Below are positions 7,076 to 13,946 of a stretch of DNA of 25,022 bases, piece after piece. The translations under genes and the position numbers were made by a program. The notes beneath the pieces were generated by a model. That model searched no databases, had not been told where the DNA came from, and worked only from the letters and a program-made list of their open reading frames with translations. Numbering within the stretch: the stretch's first letter is position 1; every line of letters begins with the position of its first letter. Origin of the DNA: Dehalococcoidia bacterium UBA1123 (lineage in GTDB: Bacteria > Chloroflexota > Dehalococcoidia > Lucifugimonadales > UBA1123); the NCBI GenBank assembly GCA_002313895.1, contig DCAW01000157.1, forward strand, positions 1-25,022, read 5' to 3'.

Positions 7076-8260
7076 TTAGATGCTTGCATCGTCGTCCGAT
7101 TCAGGCGCCCGGTCCCCTTGAGGCGTGCCAGTTCCCATGCCGAGGCTGTTGGCGATGCTCTCGGCGTTGACACCTCCGGAGGCGCCGGGGTCGCGATTCG
7201 AGAGTTCTCGGCGTTGGAGGCGGTCGAAGCGTCCGCTGGCCGGGGATCGAGGATCAGAGGCGTCGAGCATCGCGTAGATGCCAACGACATCCTGGGTTGT
7301 CTCAGAGAGTTGCTGTGCCGCCTGATCCTCCCAGAGGGCGGACTGGGCATCCTCGTGGCCCTCGCCTTGCTCCGTTTCATGCAGCCATGCGGACCGCATC
7401 CTCAACAGGCGCATCACGCGGCTGGCGATGTAGGCTTCGACCAGGAGTTGTTGGCGAATTGGCTCTGCGCTTAGAGGCTCGCCGCCGCTTTGCGTAGTGC
7501 GAGTGTATTCCAGCAGGGCGTCGGTCTCAGACTCCAGCAGGGTCGGCAGGTCGGCCCGTGGGTCTGTTTGGACTCGGCCCGTTATGACGGCGGCTCCGTC
7601 ACCCTCTGCTCCCAGCAGGTCGAACCTCGGAACCCAGACGTCGTCAAACGCGACGTTGTGGACGGCTCCTGACACCAGATTTCGAGGTGTCGATATGCTC
7701 AGGCCGCCAAGGTCTGGCGAAACAAGCAGCGATACAGGGGCAGGAGCATAGTCAGAATCAGGCTCGATCAGCGCAACCACCCAGATTCGCGAAGGTCGGT
7801 CTCCGAGTCCCGAAAAGCTGGCATGGCCATTCAGGATGTACCCGTCGCCGTCGGGAGTCGCGGTGACCCCCACGCTGTCGGGGTCAAGAAAATCGCTGCC
7901 AGCGACTACCTGCCTCCAGACCGTAATCATTCCCTGCGCGATAGGGCGGACCAGATCGTCGTTTTGATTTTCGTCGCCCCACTGGAGGACAGCGGAGCGC
8001 AGGGTTGCCGCTTCATCTTCCAGAAGAAACAACAGCCCCAGGCGGTTCAACTCCTCAAGGATTACGACGTTGTGGTCAGGCGTCAGTCCCGCGCCGCCCA
8101 TATCGGGTGAGTCTGTGGCGGCCAACCATCCCTTCTCGCCCAGTTGTTTGCGGAACTTTTCAGGCGTGGTTAGGTCGTCGGAAGTTACGTCATTTAGCCA
8201 TTCCGTGACTTGCTGGCGGAACTGCTCTTGCCCCTCGGTGTAGTGGTACGAAAAATCCAC
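7076..8260 (-). CDS. Acyl-CoA dehydrogenase homologue with degenerate active-site region
   Basis: A 394-residue protein with the acyl-CoA dehydrogenase fold: KQLGEKGWLAATDSPDMGGAGL in the N-terminal domain, GYILNGHASFSG in the middle domain, and a C-terminal helical domain ending SIANSLGMGTGTP plus an acidic tail. The middle domain has VVAGSDFLDPDS where active enzymes have SEPxxGSD, and the C-terminal helices diverge strongly from the full-length homologue at 9334. It starts with GTG, whose first base is also the last base of the upstream gene's TAG (TAGTG). This implies translational coupling. Such unequal pairs are known as heteromeric acyl-CoA dehydrogenases, for example the FadE26-FadE27 and ChsE1-ChsE2 pairs of mycobacterial steroid catabolism. 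It is probably the partner subunit rather than an independent enzyme. Confidence 0.85.
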   Translation of the reverse strand: MDFSYHYTEGQEQFRQQVTEWLNDVTSDDLTTPEKFRKQLGEKGWLAATDSPDMGGAGLTPDHNVVILEELNRLGLLFLLEDEAATLRSAVLQWGDENQNDDLVRPIAQGMITVWRQVVAGSDFLDPDSVGVTATPDGDGYILNGHASFSGLGDRPSRIWVVALIEPDSDYAPAPVSLLVSPDLGGLSISTPRNLVSGAVHNVAFDDVWVPRFDLLGAEGDGAAVITGRVQTDPRADLPTLLESETDALLEYTRTTQSGGEPLSAEPIRQQLLVEAYIASRVMRLLRMRSAWLHETEQGEGHEDAQSALWEDQAAQQLSETTQDVVGIYAMLDASDPRSPASGRFDRLQRRELSNRDPGASGGVNAESIANSLGMGTGTPQGDRAPESDDDASI

Positions 8261-9081
8261 TAAGGTTGCTCTGAGCGTTGGTCTTTCAGATAGGTGTAGA
8301 TGCTCTCGATCGTTCCGTCTTCGCTGAGACGGAAGGCTGCGCCTCCGCGCTCGGCCTCAATGATGGAGTAGGCGATTTCCCAGCCTTGGAATGGCGGCCC
8401 GATGAGGCAATCGTCAGGCACGAATACGTTGTCGAAAAACACCCTGCGCTCGCTGCCCATCAGCATACGCATGGTCTTGATTTCGATACCCGGCAAAGTG
8501 GCGTCAATCATGAAGACGCCCAGGTTATATCGTCGGGGTCGTTCAGGGTCGGTGACGGCCAGGGTCACGAGGTAGTCAGGGTCGAAGCGCCCGGTGATGA
8601 AGGCTTTCGTGCCGGTGATTCGGTATCCGCCTTCTTCTGGAACTGCCGTGGTGTGGACGGTGGCGAAGTCGGAACCGGAGTCCGGCTCGTTGAAAGTCTG
8701 CCACGTTATCGTCTCACCGCGGAGCGACGGCGTGATGAAGCGTTTCTTCTGTTCGTCGGTGCCCCAGACCATCATGGCGGGGACCCAGCGGGTATTGTCG
8801 CCCATGCTGGGCATGTCGAACCGGCGCATCTCCTCCATAAGCACGACGTCGAAGCTGGTGCTCAGACCGCCGCCGCCTATCTCGCGAGGCCACGAGGGGG
8901 CCAGCCAGCCCTTCTCGCCCAGCTTGAGCCGGAATTCCTTTACGATGGCCTGTGTCTCGGCATTGAGAGGCGAACCGTCCGGTGGGAACCTCAGGTTTTT
9001 GGGGGCATGCTCATCCAGCCATCCGCTGATCGCAATTCGGAATGCCTGCTGTTCCGGCGTGTAGTTCGTGTTGAAGTCCAT
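8260..9081 (-). CDS. Acyl-CoA dehydrogenase lacking the C-terminal helical domain
   Basis: A 273-residue protein with intact N-terminal and middle domains: LGEKGWLAPSWPREIGGGGL, then TWQTFNEPDSGSDFATV (the EPxxGSD flavin/substrate motif), YRITGTKAFITG and NVFVPDDCLIGPPFQGW. It ends soon after the point where the C-terminal four-helix domain (about 120-130 residues in relatives) should begin, with the sequence LKDQRSEQP. The ATG has AAGGAGAG upstream; that site lies in a small hairpin (9085-9099). Its stop overlaps the GTG of the next homologue by one base. It is either one half of a heteromeric enzyme whose helical domain comes from the partner, or a truncated gene. The tight coupling and clean sequence favour the first. 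The first gene after the 9271-9304 terminator, so it has its own promoter. Confidence 0.85.
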   Translation of the reverse strand: MDFNTNYTPEQQAFRIAISGWLDEHAPKNLRFPPDGSPLNAETQAIVKEFRLKLGEKGWLAPSWPREIGGGGLSTSFDVVLMEEMRRFDMPSMGDNTRWVPAMMVWGTDEQKKRFITPSLRGETITWQTFNEPDSGSDFATVHTTAVPEEGGYRITGTKAFITGRFDPDYLVTLAVTDPERPRRYNLGVFMIDATLPGIEIKTMRMLMGSERRVFFDNVFVPDDCLIGPPFQGWEIAYSIIEAERGGAAFRLSEDGTIESIYTYLKDQRSEQP

Positions 9082-9084
9082 ATT

Positions 9085-9099
9085 CTCTCCTTTGGAGAG
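9085..9099 (-). promoter_or_regulatory. Hairpin holding the Shine-Dalgarno site of the 9081 gene
   Basis: The minus strand reads CTCTCCAAAGGAGAG, a perfect 6-bp stem with a 3-base loop, directly followed by AATATG, where the start codon is. The AGGAGAG ribosome-binding site forms one arm, so folding would hide it. This could lower or regulate translation of the coupled dehydrogenase pair. Confidence 0.5.
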
Positions 9100-9103
9100 G
9101 GTG

Positions 9104-9138
9104 TCAGCCGTCAGCCGTCAGCTATCAGCCATCGGCTT
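9104..9138. repeat. Degenerate heptad repeat array TCAGCNN
   Basis: Four units in exact 7-base register, TCAGCCG, TCAGCCG, TCAGCTA, TCAGCCA, then TCGGCTT. Non-coding. The same unit recurs at 16480-16500 and 19593-19620, and a TCAGG version at 13728-13756. Confidence 0.7.
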
Positions 9139-9156
9139 TTAGATCAATTACGGGTA

Positions 9157-9204
9157 GTTGGCGGATCGTCCAACTCTATTCTACATGGCGGGGATGAATT
9201 CCAA
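9157..9204 (-). promoter_or_regulatory. Candidate promoter with palindromic operator for the dehydrogenase pair
   Basis: On the minus strand TAGAAT (9183-9178) is preceded at 15 bases by TTGGAA (9204-9199), a short spacer. Just downstream, covering the expected start point, is an 18-base palindrome GTTGGCGGATCGTCCAAC (9157-9174), symmetric at 14 of 18 positions around GATC. The position fits a repressor site, but promoter and operator are both predicted by eye. Confidence 0.3.
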
Positions 9205-9270
9205 AAATTCGCCCGATAATTTACGATAACTTGCCTCGTCACGACAATATCTGACGCCTGAAAGCAGGCA

Positions 9271-9304
9271 CAAAAACAGGGCCTCCTGCAATAGAAGGCC
9301 CTGT
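9271..9304 (-). terminator. Intrinsic terminator of the 9334-10557 gene
   Basis: Reading the minus strand, ACAGGGCC (9304-9297) and GGCCCTGT (9283-9276) form an 8-bp GC-rich stem with about a 13-base loop. The stem is followed at once by a run of five T (9276-9272). It lies 30 bases after the dehydrogenase stop codon and separates it from the coupled pair. Confidence 0.82.
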
Positions 9305-9333
9305 CGCGATTTCAGATTTGCCGATGCCGGAGG

Positions 9334-10557
9334 CTAGACGCCGCTGACGCCTGCGGTGGACGGAGTGGCTGCGGCGCGCTCTCGCGTGCGGCTGATGCCA
9401 ATACGTCGGGCGATGATGACCTTCTGAATCTCGATGGTCCCAGCGGGGTGGGCGCCGACCAGGCTGGACCGCTGATAGACCTCAGGCGCGCCGGCGTATG
9501 GAGCCCGAGGCTCATCAATGCCGCACATCGCGTACATGCCCATGATGTCTCGTGAGCGGTCGGCGTTCTCAATTCGGTACTCTTTGCCAAACATGGAGGT
9601 CTGAGAGCCCTGGTAGCTCATTTCCTGCCGAGCCATGTACATGCCATAGTTTCTCAGAGACAGCAGGCTGAACACGTGGGAGTCGATGTATGCTTCCACA
9701 GCGGTTTGTTGAATCAGCGGGTCGGCTCCTAGAGCCTCGCCCGCGGACTCGGTGTTCTCGACGTAACCGAGAAGGTGCTCGAGAGCTTCGTCCTGAGGCA
9801 TGGCCGTTCCACGACCGCCGTGCTCGATTTCCAGCGTGGTCTGAGTGACTTGCCAGCCCTGCTGTTCGCCGCCGATCAGGTGGTCGCCGGGGACTCGAAC
9901 GTTGTCGAAGAAGAAAACGCTCTGGTCGTCGCCGGAGAGCAGGTTCATGCGCTCTTGGTCAAGACCTTCGCTTGGGAACGGGACCATGAAATAGCCCAGG
10001 TTCCTGTGTCGGGGAGCGTCGGTGTCTGTCACCATCGGGCCAAACAGAAGGTCGGGCTTGCGCTGGCCGCTGATCCAAATCTTCTGTCCGGTGATGAGCC
10101 AGTCGTCGCCGTCTCGGATTGCTCGGGCTTGAAGGGAAGCAAGGTCGGAGCCTGCGTTAGGCTCGGAGAAGTTCTGGAATGCGACTTTCTCCGCGCTCAA
10201 CAGAGGCTTTAGGAACAGTTCTTTCTGACTATCGTCTGCCCACACCAAAAGTGTGGGGAACACGAGGCTGTTGGTGAAGCCGTTCACGACGCGAGCGATT
10301 CGGAACTCTTCCTGAAGAATGGTCTCATGCTCGCCGCTCAGGCCGCCTCCACCGTACTCTTTGGGGTAGGTGGGATACAGCCAGCCCTTCTCGGCCAGCG
10401 TCTGGTGCATCTCGCGCCACCAGGCGTACATCTCGTCGGACAGTTCGTTGCGGTCCACTGGCGCGCGCTTGTCGTCGGGAATATTCTCCTGTAACCAGGA
10501 TCGAACTTCCTTCCGGAACTCTTCTTGCTCTTCCGTGTACTGGTACGTAAAATCCAT
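9334..10557 (-). CDS. Acyl-CoA dehydrogenase, full length
   Basis: A 407-residue flavoprotein. N-terminal domain: LAEKGWLYPTYPKEYGGGGLSG. Middle domain: AFQNFSEPNAGSDLASL, the canonical SEPxxGSD motif, and DDWLITGQKIWISG. Subunit/FAD contact strand: VFFFDNVRVPGDHLIGG. A complete C-terminal helical domain closes with GAHPAGTIEIQKVIIARRIG, the usual HPxGTxEIxxxIIAxxxG ending. It should transfer electrons from an acyl-CoA to an electron-transferring flavoprotein; chain length or ring specificity cannot be read. The ATG at 10557 has AGGAGG nearby. It is the intact relative of the two unequal homologues at 7076-9081. It is transcribed alone, with a promoter near 10617-10646 and a terminator at 9271-9304. 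Confidence 0.93.
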   Translation of the reverse strand: MDFTYQYTEEQEEFRKEVRSWLQENIPDDKRAPVDRNELSDEMYAWWREMHQTLAEKGWLYPTYPKEYGGGGLSGEHETILQEEFRIARVVNGFTNSLVFPTLLVWADDSQKELFLKPLLSAEKVAFQNFSEPNAGSDLASLQARAIRDGDDWLITGQKIWISGQRKPDLLFGPMVTDTDAPRHRNLGYFMVPFPSEGLDQERMNLLSGDDQSVFFFDNVRVPGDHLIGGEQQGWQVTQTTLEIEHGGRGTAMPQDEALEHLLGYVENTESAGEALGADPLIQQTAVEAYIDSHVFSLLSLRNYGMYMARQEMSYQGSQTSMFGKEYRIENADRSRDIMGMYAMCGIDEPRAPYAGAPEVYQRSSLVGAHPAGTIEIQKVIIARRIGISRTRERAAATPSTAGVSGV

Positions 10558-10602
10558 TCATGCCTCCTGGGCAAGGGTAATGACGCCCGATTGCCTACTT
10601 CT

Positions 10603-10646
10603 CATACTATCTGGGGATGGTATGGCCTCCGAGGAGTGTCTGTCAA
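10603..10646 (-). promoter_or_regulatory. Promoter with inverted repeat over the -10 box, for the 10557 gene
   Basis: On the minus strand a perfect TTGACA (10646-10641), an 18-base spacer and TACCAT (10622-10617) precede the dehydrogenase start. An inverted repeat CATACTATC (10603-10611) / GATGGTATG (10616-10624), 8 of 9 positions matching around TGGG, covers the -10 box. A dimeric repressor bound there would block transcription; TetR- or GntR-type control is common for such genes. The rest of the 10558-10841 spacer shows only a weak plus-strand TTGACC at 10745-10750. Confidence 0.5.
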
Positions 10647-10841
10647 CCGGATAAGTAGGACGGACTTGGTCAGCTTCTATCGTATTTCAGACGGGTCGCG
10701 CTCTGTTAAGCAATGCATAAGAACCACTGTGACAGCCTCTCGTCTTGACCTGGCACGCCGGTTTCTGTAACGATGTGGGGCGTTGGTTTTGACCAGATCA
10801 CGCGATTTCTAGCAACAATATATTAGGAGAACCTGAACGCC

Positions 10842-11600
10842 TTGCCATCGCTATTTGACCTCCACGTGCACACAAACCAGGGTAGTCCCGACAGCGCGTT
10901 GACTCCCGAAGAGATGGTATCCGAGGTCAAGCGTCTGGGATTGACTGGAGCGATGGTCACCGAGCATGATGGTTGGCAGAAGGCGGAATTTCAGGCTTTC
11001 GCCAGCAAACAGGATATCGTATTGGTCCGCGCTCACGAGGTGTACACCCCTTTGGGCCACGTCATCACGATGGGTCTGGAAGGCCATGTGGCCGGCTACG
11101 GCGACAGTCTTGAGACGATCCGCGTTCTCAGAAAAGCTGTTGATAACGCAGGCGGATTTATGATCCTGGCCCATCCATTCCGATTCCTATTCGACCTGCC
11201 CCACTATACGCAGAACATGCTGTTTCAGGAGGCCGACAACCTCCCTGAGTCCGCGGATGAGGCATCGAAGCATCCCATATTTGAGATCGTGGACGAGATT
11301 GAGGTTGTCAACGGAGGCAATATCGAGGTCGAAAACCGGTACGCTCAGGAAGTCGCGGCAGTGCTGGGAAAGTGGGGAACCGGCGGGAGCGACGCCCACT
11401 CGACTGACGGCTTCGCCCGAGGCACAACAGCCTTCAACGGAGACATACGCAACGAGCGCGATCTGCTGGACGCCTTGAGAGCCGGAGACTTCGCTCCGGT
11501 GGAGGGCTTCCACATAGGCAAGCCAGCCAACTACGGGAGGGCCGCATGGCTAAAGCCGGAAATGCTCAACGGACATAGCCATGAAAGTTTTAGTAGCTGA
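10842..11600 (+). CDS. PHP-domain metal-dependent phosphoesterase
   Basis: A 252-residue protein of the polymerase-and-histidinol-phosphatase (PHP) superfamily, which hydrolyses phosphoesters with a cluster of metal ions. The metal-binding motifs appear in order: DLHVHT (His8, His10), TEHDG, the Glu/His region RAHEVYTPLGH, ILAHPFR and GGSDAHS. It starts with TTG at 10842 behind AGGAGA (10825-10830); no ATG or GTG is better placed. No polymerase or other domain is attached, so it is a stand-alone PHP protein of the YciV/TrpH-like type. Its last 20 bases overlap the start of the hydroxyacid dehydrogenase, suggesting coupled translation. Substrate not predictable. Confidence 0.88.
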   Translation: MPSLFDLHVHTNQGSPDSALTPEEMVSEVKRLGLTGAMVTEHDGWQKAEFQAFASKQDIVLVRAHEVYTPLGHVITMGLEGHVAGYGDSLETIRVLRKAVDNAGGFMILAHPFRFLFDLPHYTQNMLFQEADNLPESADEASKHPIFEIVDEIEVVNGGNIEVENRYAQEVAAVLGKWGTGGSDAHSTDGFARGTTAFNGDIRNERDLLDALRAGDFAPVEGFHIGKPANYGRAAWLKPEMLNGHSHESFSS

Positions 11601-12540
11601 TAGATTCTCCGAGACCGCCCAGGCCCGAATCGCCGAGTCTGGGATGGAGGTCATCAACGCCCCCGATCTGCTGGACGCCGCCCTCACCCAGGCAGTAGCT
11701 GAATCCGAGGCCACGATACTGATTGTGCGCTCCACTCTGGTCGAAGCTACCACCCTCAACGCCGGAGCCGAAAGCCTGCGCCTGATAATCAGGGCAGGAG
11801 CGGGATTCAACACAATCGACGTTGCGACTGCCTCCAAGCTGGGTATTCAGGTCGCCAACTGCCCCGGAATGAACGCCCGCGCCGTCGCAGAAATCGCCTT
11901 CGGACTCATCCTCTCGTTAGATCGAAGCATTCACGACAACGTTATCGACCTTCGCAACGGACGCTACGACAAGGCCGGTTACAGCGACGCTCCCGGACTC
12001 TATGGCAAGACGCTGGGAATCATAGGGCTAGGCTATACAGGCCGCGCGATGCTCCCTCTCGCTACAGCGTTAGGCATGTACGTAATGGCGTGGAGCCGTT
12101 CGCTGACTCCCGACCGAGCCTCGGAGTTTGGAGTCCGGCGCATGGAGACTCCGCTGGATGTTGCGTCGGCCTCCGACATCGTAAGCGTCCACGTCGCCCT
12201 GAACGACAACACCCGCCTCATGATCGACGAGACGTTTCTAAATGCCATGAAACCCGGCGCCTACCTCATCAACACAGCCCGCTCCGAGGTCGTGGACGAG
12301 ACAGCGCTGGCCGAAGCTGTGCGGTTGAAAGGCATCAAGGTCGGAGTGGACGTCTTCGAAGGCGAGCCATCTACCGGAACCGGAACCGTGGATAATCCCC
12401 TGTTCGCGCTCCCCGGAGTCATCGGAACCCACCACATCGGAGGCGCCACCCTCCAGGCTCACCAGGCTATCGCAGACGAGACGGTGCGCATCGCGCTGGA
12501 GTTCGCGTCGTCGGGGGTAGTTCTGAACTCGGTGGAGTGA
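11581..12540 (+). CDS. D-2-hydroxyacid dehydrogenase (phosphoglycerate-dehydrogenase-like)
   Basis: A 319-residue NAD-dependent D-isomer-specific 2-hydroxyacid dehydrogenase. The Rossmann fingerprint is GLGYTGRAMLPLA (about 149-161). The catalytic residues are present: Arg234 in NTARSEVVDE, the Glu of VDVFEGEP (about 262) and His285 in THHIGGAT. The N-terminal substrate domain has IIRAGAGFNTIDV, typical of SerA-like members. It lacks the ACT or ASB regulatory domain of many SerA proteins, so 3-phosphoglycerate is possible but other 2-keto acids are equally so. The ATG overlaps the PHP gene by 20 bases and has only a weak Shine-Dalgarno site, so it probably depends on coupling. No serB or serC lies beside it, though aminotransferases follow downstream. 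Confidence 0.9.
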   Translation: MKVLVADRFSETAQARIAESGMEVINAPDLLDAALTQAVAESEATILIVRSTLVEATTLNAGAESLRLIIRAGAGFNTIDVATASKLGIQVANCPGMNARAVAEIAFGLILSLDRSIHDNVIDLRNGRYDKAGYSDAPGLYGKTLGIIGLGYTGRAMLPLATALGMYVMAWSRSLTPDRASEFGVRRMETPLDVASASDIVSVHVALNDNTRLMIDETFLNAMKPGAYLINTARSEVVDETALAEAVRLKGIKVGVDVFEGEPSTGTGTVDNPLFALPGVIGTHHIGGATLQAHQAIADETVRIALEFASSGVVLNSVE

Positions 12541-12596
12541 ATCAATCCTTTTCGGAATTGTTGTGATTCCATACGGAGCTTAAAGAAACCCCACAC

Positions 12597-12626
12597 TAGA
12601 CGCCCCAACCCGCCGACGCCTATAAT
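12597..12626 (+). promoter_or_regulatory. Promoter for the Gfo/Idh/MocA gene
   Basis: A perfect TATAAT (12621-12626) is preceded after 18 bases by TAGACG (12597-12602; four of six match TTGACA). The start point would be near 12633, about 44 bases before the ATG at 12677. Confidence 0.5.
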
Positions 12627-12676
12627 CGGAAGCGAATTTCGAGTATTCGATTACACTCTTGGAGGGTCACTTTATT

Positions 12677-13717
12677 ATGGCTGACGATACTATTCGTGTT
12701 GGATTTGTGGGCGCGGGCGCGAACACCGAACTCAGGCACCTGCCAGGCCTTCAGGCCATCGAGGGCGTGGAGCTGGTCAGCGTTGCCAACCGCTCCGTCG
12801 AGTCGGGTCAGCGTATTGCTGATAAGTGGGGTCTCCCGACGGTTTACGACAACTGGATTGATCTTATTGACGCCGATGACACCGATGCAATCGTCATCGG
12901 CACATGGCCTTACACCCACAAGACCATGGTTATCGCGGCGCTGGCTGCTGGAAAGCACGTCCAGACCGAGGCGCGCATGACCCTGAACTCCGATGACGCG
13001 CGGGAGATGCTGGAGGCGGCGCAGGACAGCCCTGGTCTCATCGCCCAGATCGTTCCTGCTCCCATGACTCTCCCTGTGGACTCCACAATCTTGGAGATGA
13101 TCGCCGACGGTTATCTGGGCGACATCCTGTCCATCGACATGAACTTGTCAGGGAGCGGTTTCGTGGATGGCAGCGGCCCATTCCACTGGCGACACGACCG
13201 CGATATGAGCGGCAACAACATCATGCAGATGGGTATCTGGTACGAAGGCATGATGCGCTGGGTTGGCCCTGCCGAGGCGGTGTCCGCCGTAGGCAGAGTC
13301 CACGTCAAGCATCGCACGGACGGCAGCGGCGCCCGTCGCCACATCACGGTTCCTGATCATGTGGAAATCCTGGCTGAGATGGCCTCTGGCCCTGTGGCTC
13401 GAATCAAGCTCAGCACCGTGACGGGCCATGCTCCCAGTGCGGGAGTCTGGATTTTTGGCTCCGAAGGGACACTGCACCTCGATACCGCGAGCATGACTCT
13501 AAGCGGCGGACGGCGCGGCGACGATGGACTGTCGGTCATCGATATTCCCGACGACAAGAAGGGCGGCTGGCGCGTCGAAGAGGAGTTCATCAACGCCATT
13601 CGAGGCATCGAGCCAATCACCCATACCAACTTCTATGACGGCGTGAGATACATGGAGTTCACCGACGCGGTGACCATGAGCATTCAGACAGGCGAGAGGA
13701 TTCAGCTTCCGCTTTAG
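12677..13717 (+). CDS. Gfo/Idh/MocA family oxidoreductase, EKP motif altered
   Basis: A 346-residue protein with the N-terminal Rossmann fold (VGFVGAGANTELRHLPGL) of NAD(P)-dependent sugar and inositol dehydrogenases, and the C-terminal alpha/beta domain. The ATG at 12677 has GGAGGG ten bases upstream; a TTG at 12659 in frame is inside that site and is not preferred. The family's EKP motif, whose Lys takes part in catalysis, is replaced by EAR (residues 98-100, in GKHVQTEARMTLN). The later region keeps WRHDRDMSGNNIMQMGIWYEG where the active-site His/Asp usually lie. The protein may be a non-canonical enzyme or a sensor or partner protein. It has its own promoter and stands before a repeat-filled gap. 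Confidence 0.88.
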   Translation: MADDTIRVGFVGAGANTELRHLPGLQAIEGVELVSVANRSVESGQRIADKWGLPTVYDNWIDLIDADDTDAIVIGTWPYTHKTMVIAALAAGKHVQTEARMTLNSDDAREMLEAAQDSPGLIAQIVPAPMTLPVDSTILEMIADGYLGDILSIDMNLSGSGFVDGSGPFHWRHDRDMSGNNIMQMGIWYEGMMRWVGPAEAVSAVGRVHVKHRTDGSGARRHITVPDHVEILAEMASGPVARIKLSTVTGHAPSAGVWIFGSEGTLHLDTASMTLSGGRRGDDGLSVIDIPDDKKGGWRVEEEFINAIRGIEPITHTNFYDGVRYMEFTDAVTMSIQTGERIQLPL

Positions 13718-13722
13718 CGGCG

Positions 13723-13874
13723 AGGATTCAGGGATCAGGATTTCAGGTGTCAGGAAAATAGAACTAACTAGGGCAGCACGTAACTATTGACGATCAGATG
13801 CTTCGGCTCGGCTAAGAATATCGCGTCCAAAAATCCCGCTGACCTGATACCTGACACTTTGAAACCTGAATCCT
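13723..13874. repeat. Inverted pair of TCAGGNN heptad arrays
   Basis: The left array has TCAGG units at 13728, 13735, 13743 and 13750. The right array (13839-13874) holds the same text on the opposite strand: CTGACCTGATACCTGACAC and AAACCTGAATCCT. The outer ends AGGATTCAGG (13723-13732) and CCTGAATCCT (13865-13874) are exact inverted repeats. Between them (13757-13838) there is nothing recognisable apart from a TTGACG at 13787. Non-coding, between the oxidoreductase and the first aminotransferase. Confidence 0.6.
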
Positions 13875-13946
13875 AACCAACGAATGTCGGGCAGTGGAGG
13901 GACTGCTGACGGATGGGCGGAAGTTCATAGCATCGTGAGGAAATGA

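Noticed and set aside
9104..9138. Heptad arrays as a CRISPR array
   Set aside because: Units are 7 bases with no spacers, and no cas gene is present.
8278..9219. Plus-strand open frame of 313 codons opposite the truncated acyl-CoA dehydrogenase
   Set aside because: Antisense shadow; the minus strand carries EPxxGSD and a good ribosome-binding site.
12592..12604. 13-base repeat CACACTAGACGCC also at 17503-17515
   Set aside because: A few 13-base matches are expected by chance in 25 kb; only the first copy lies at a promoter.
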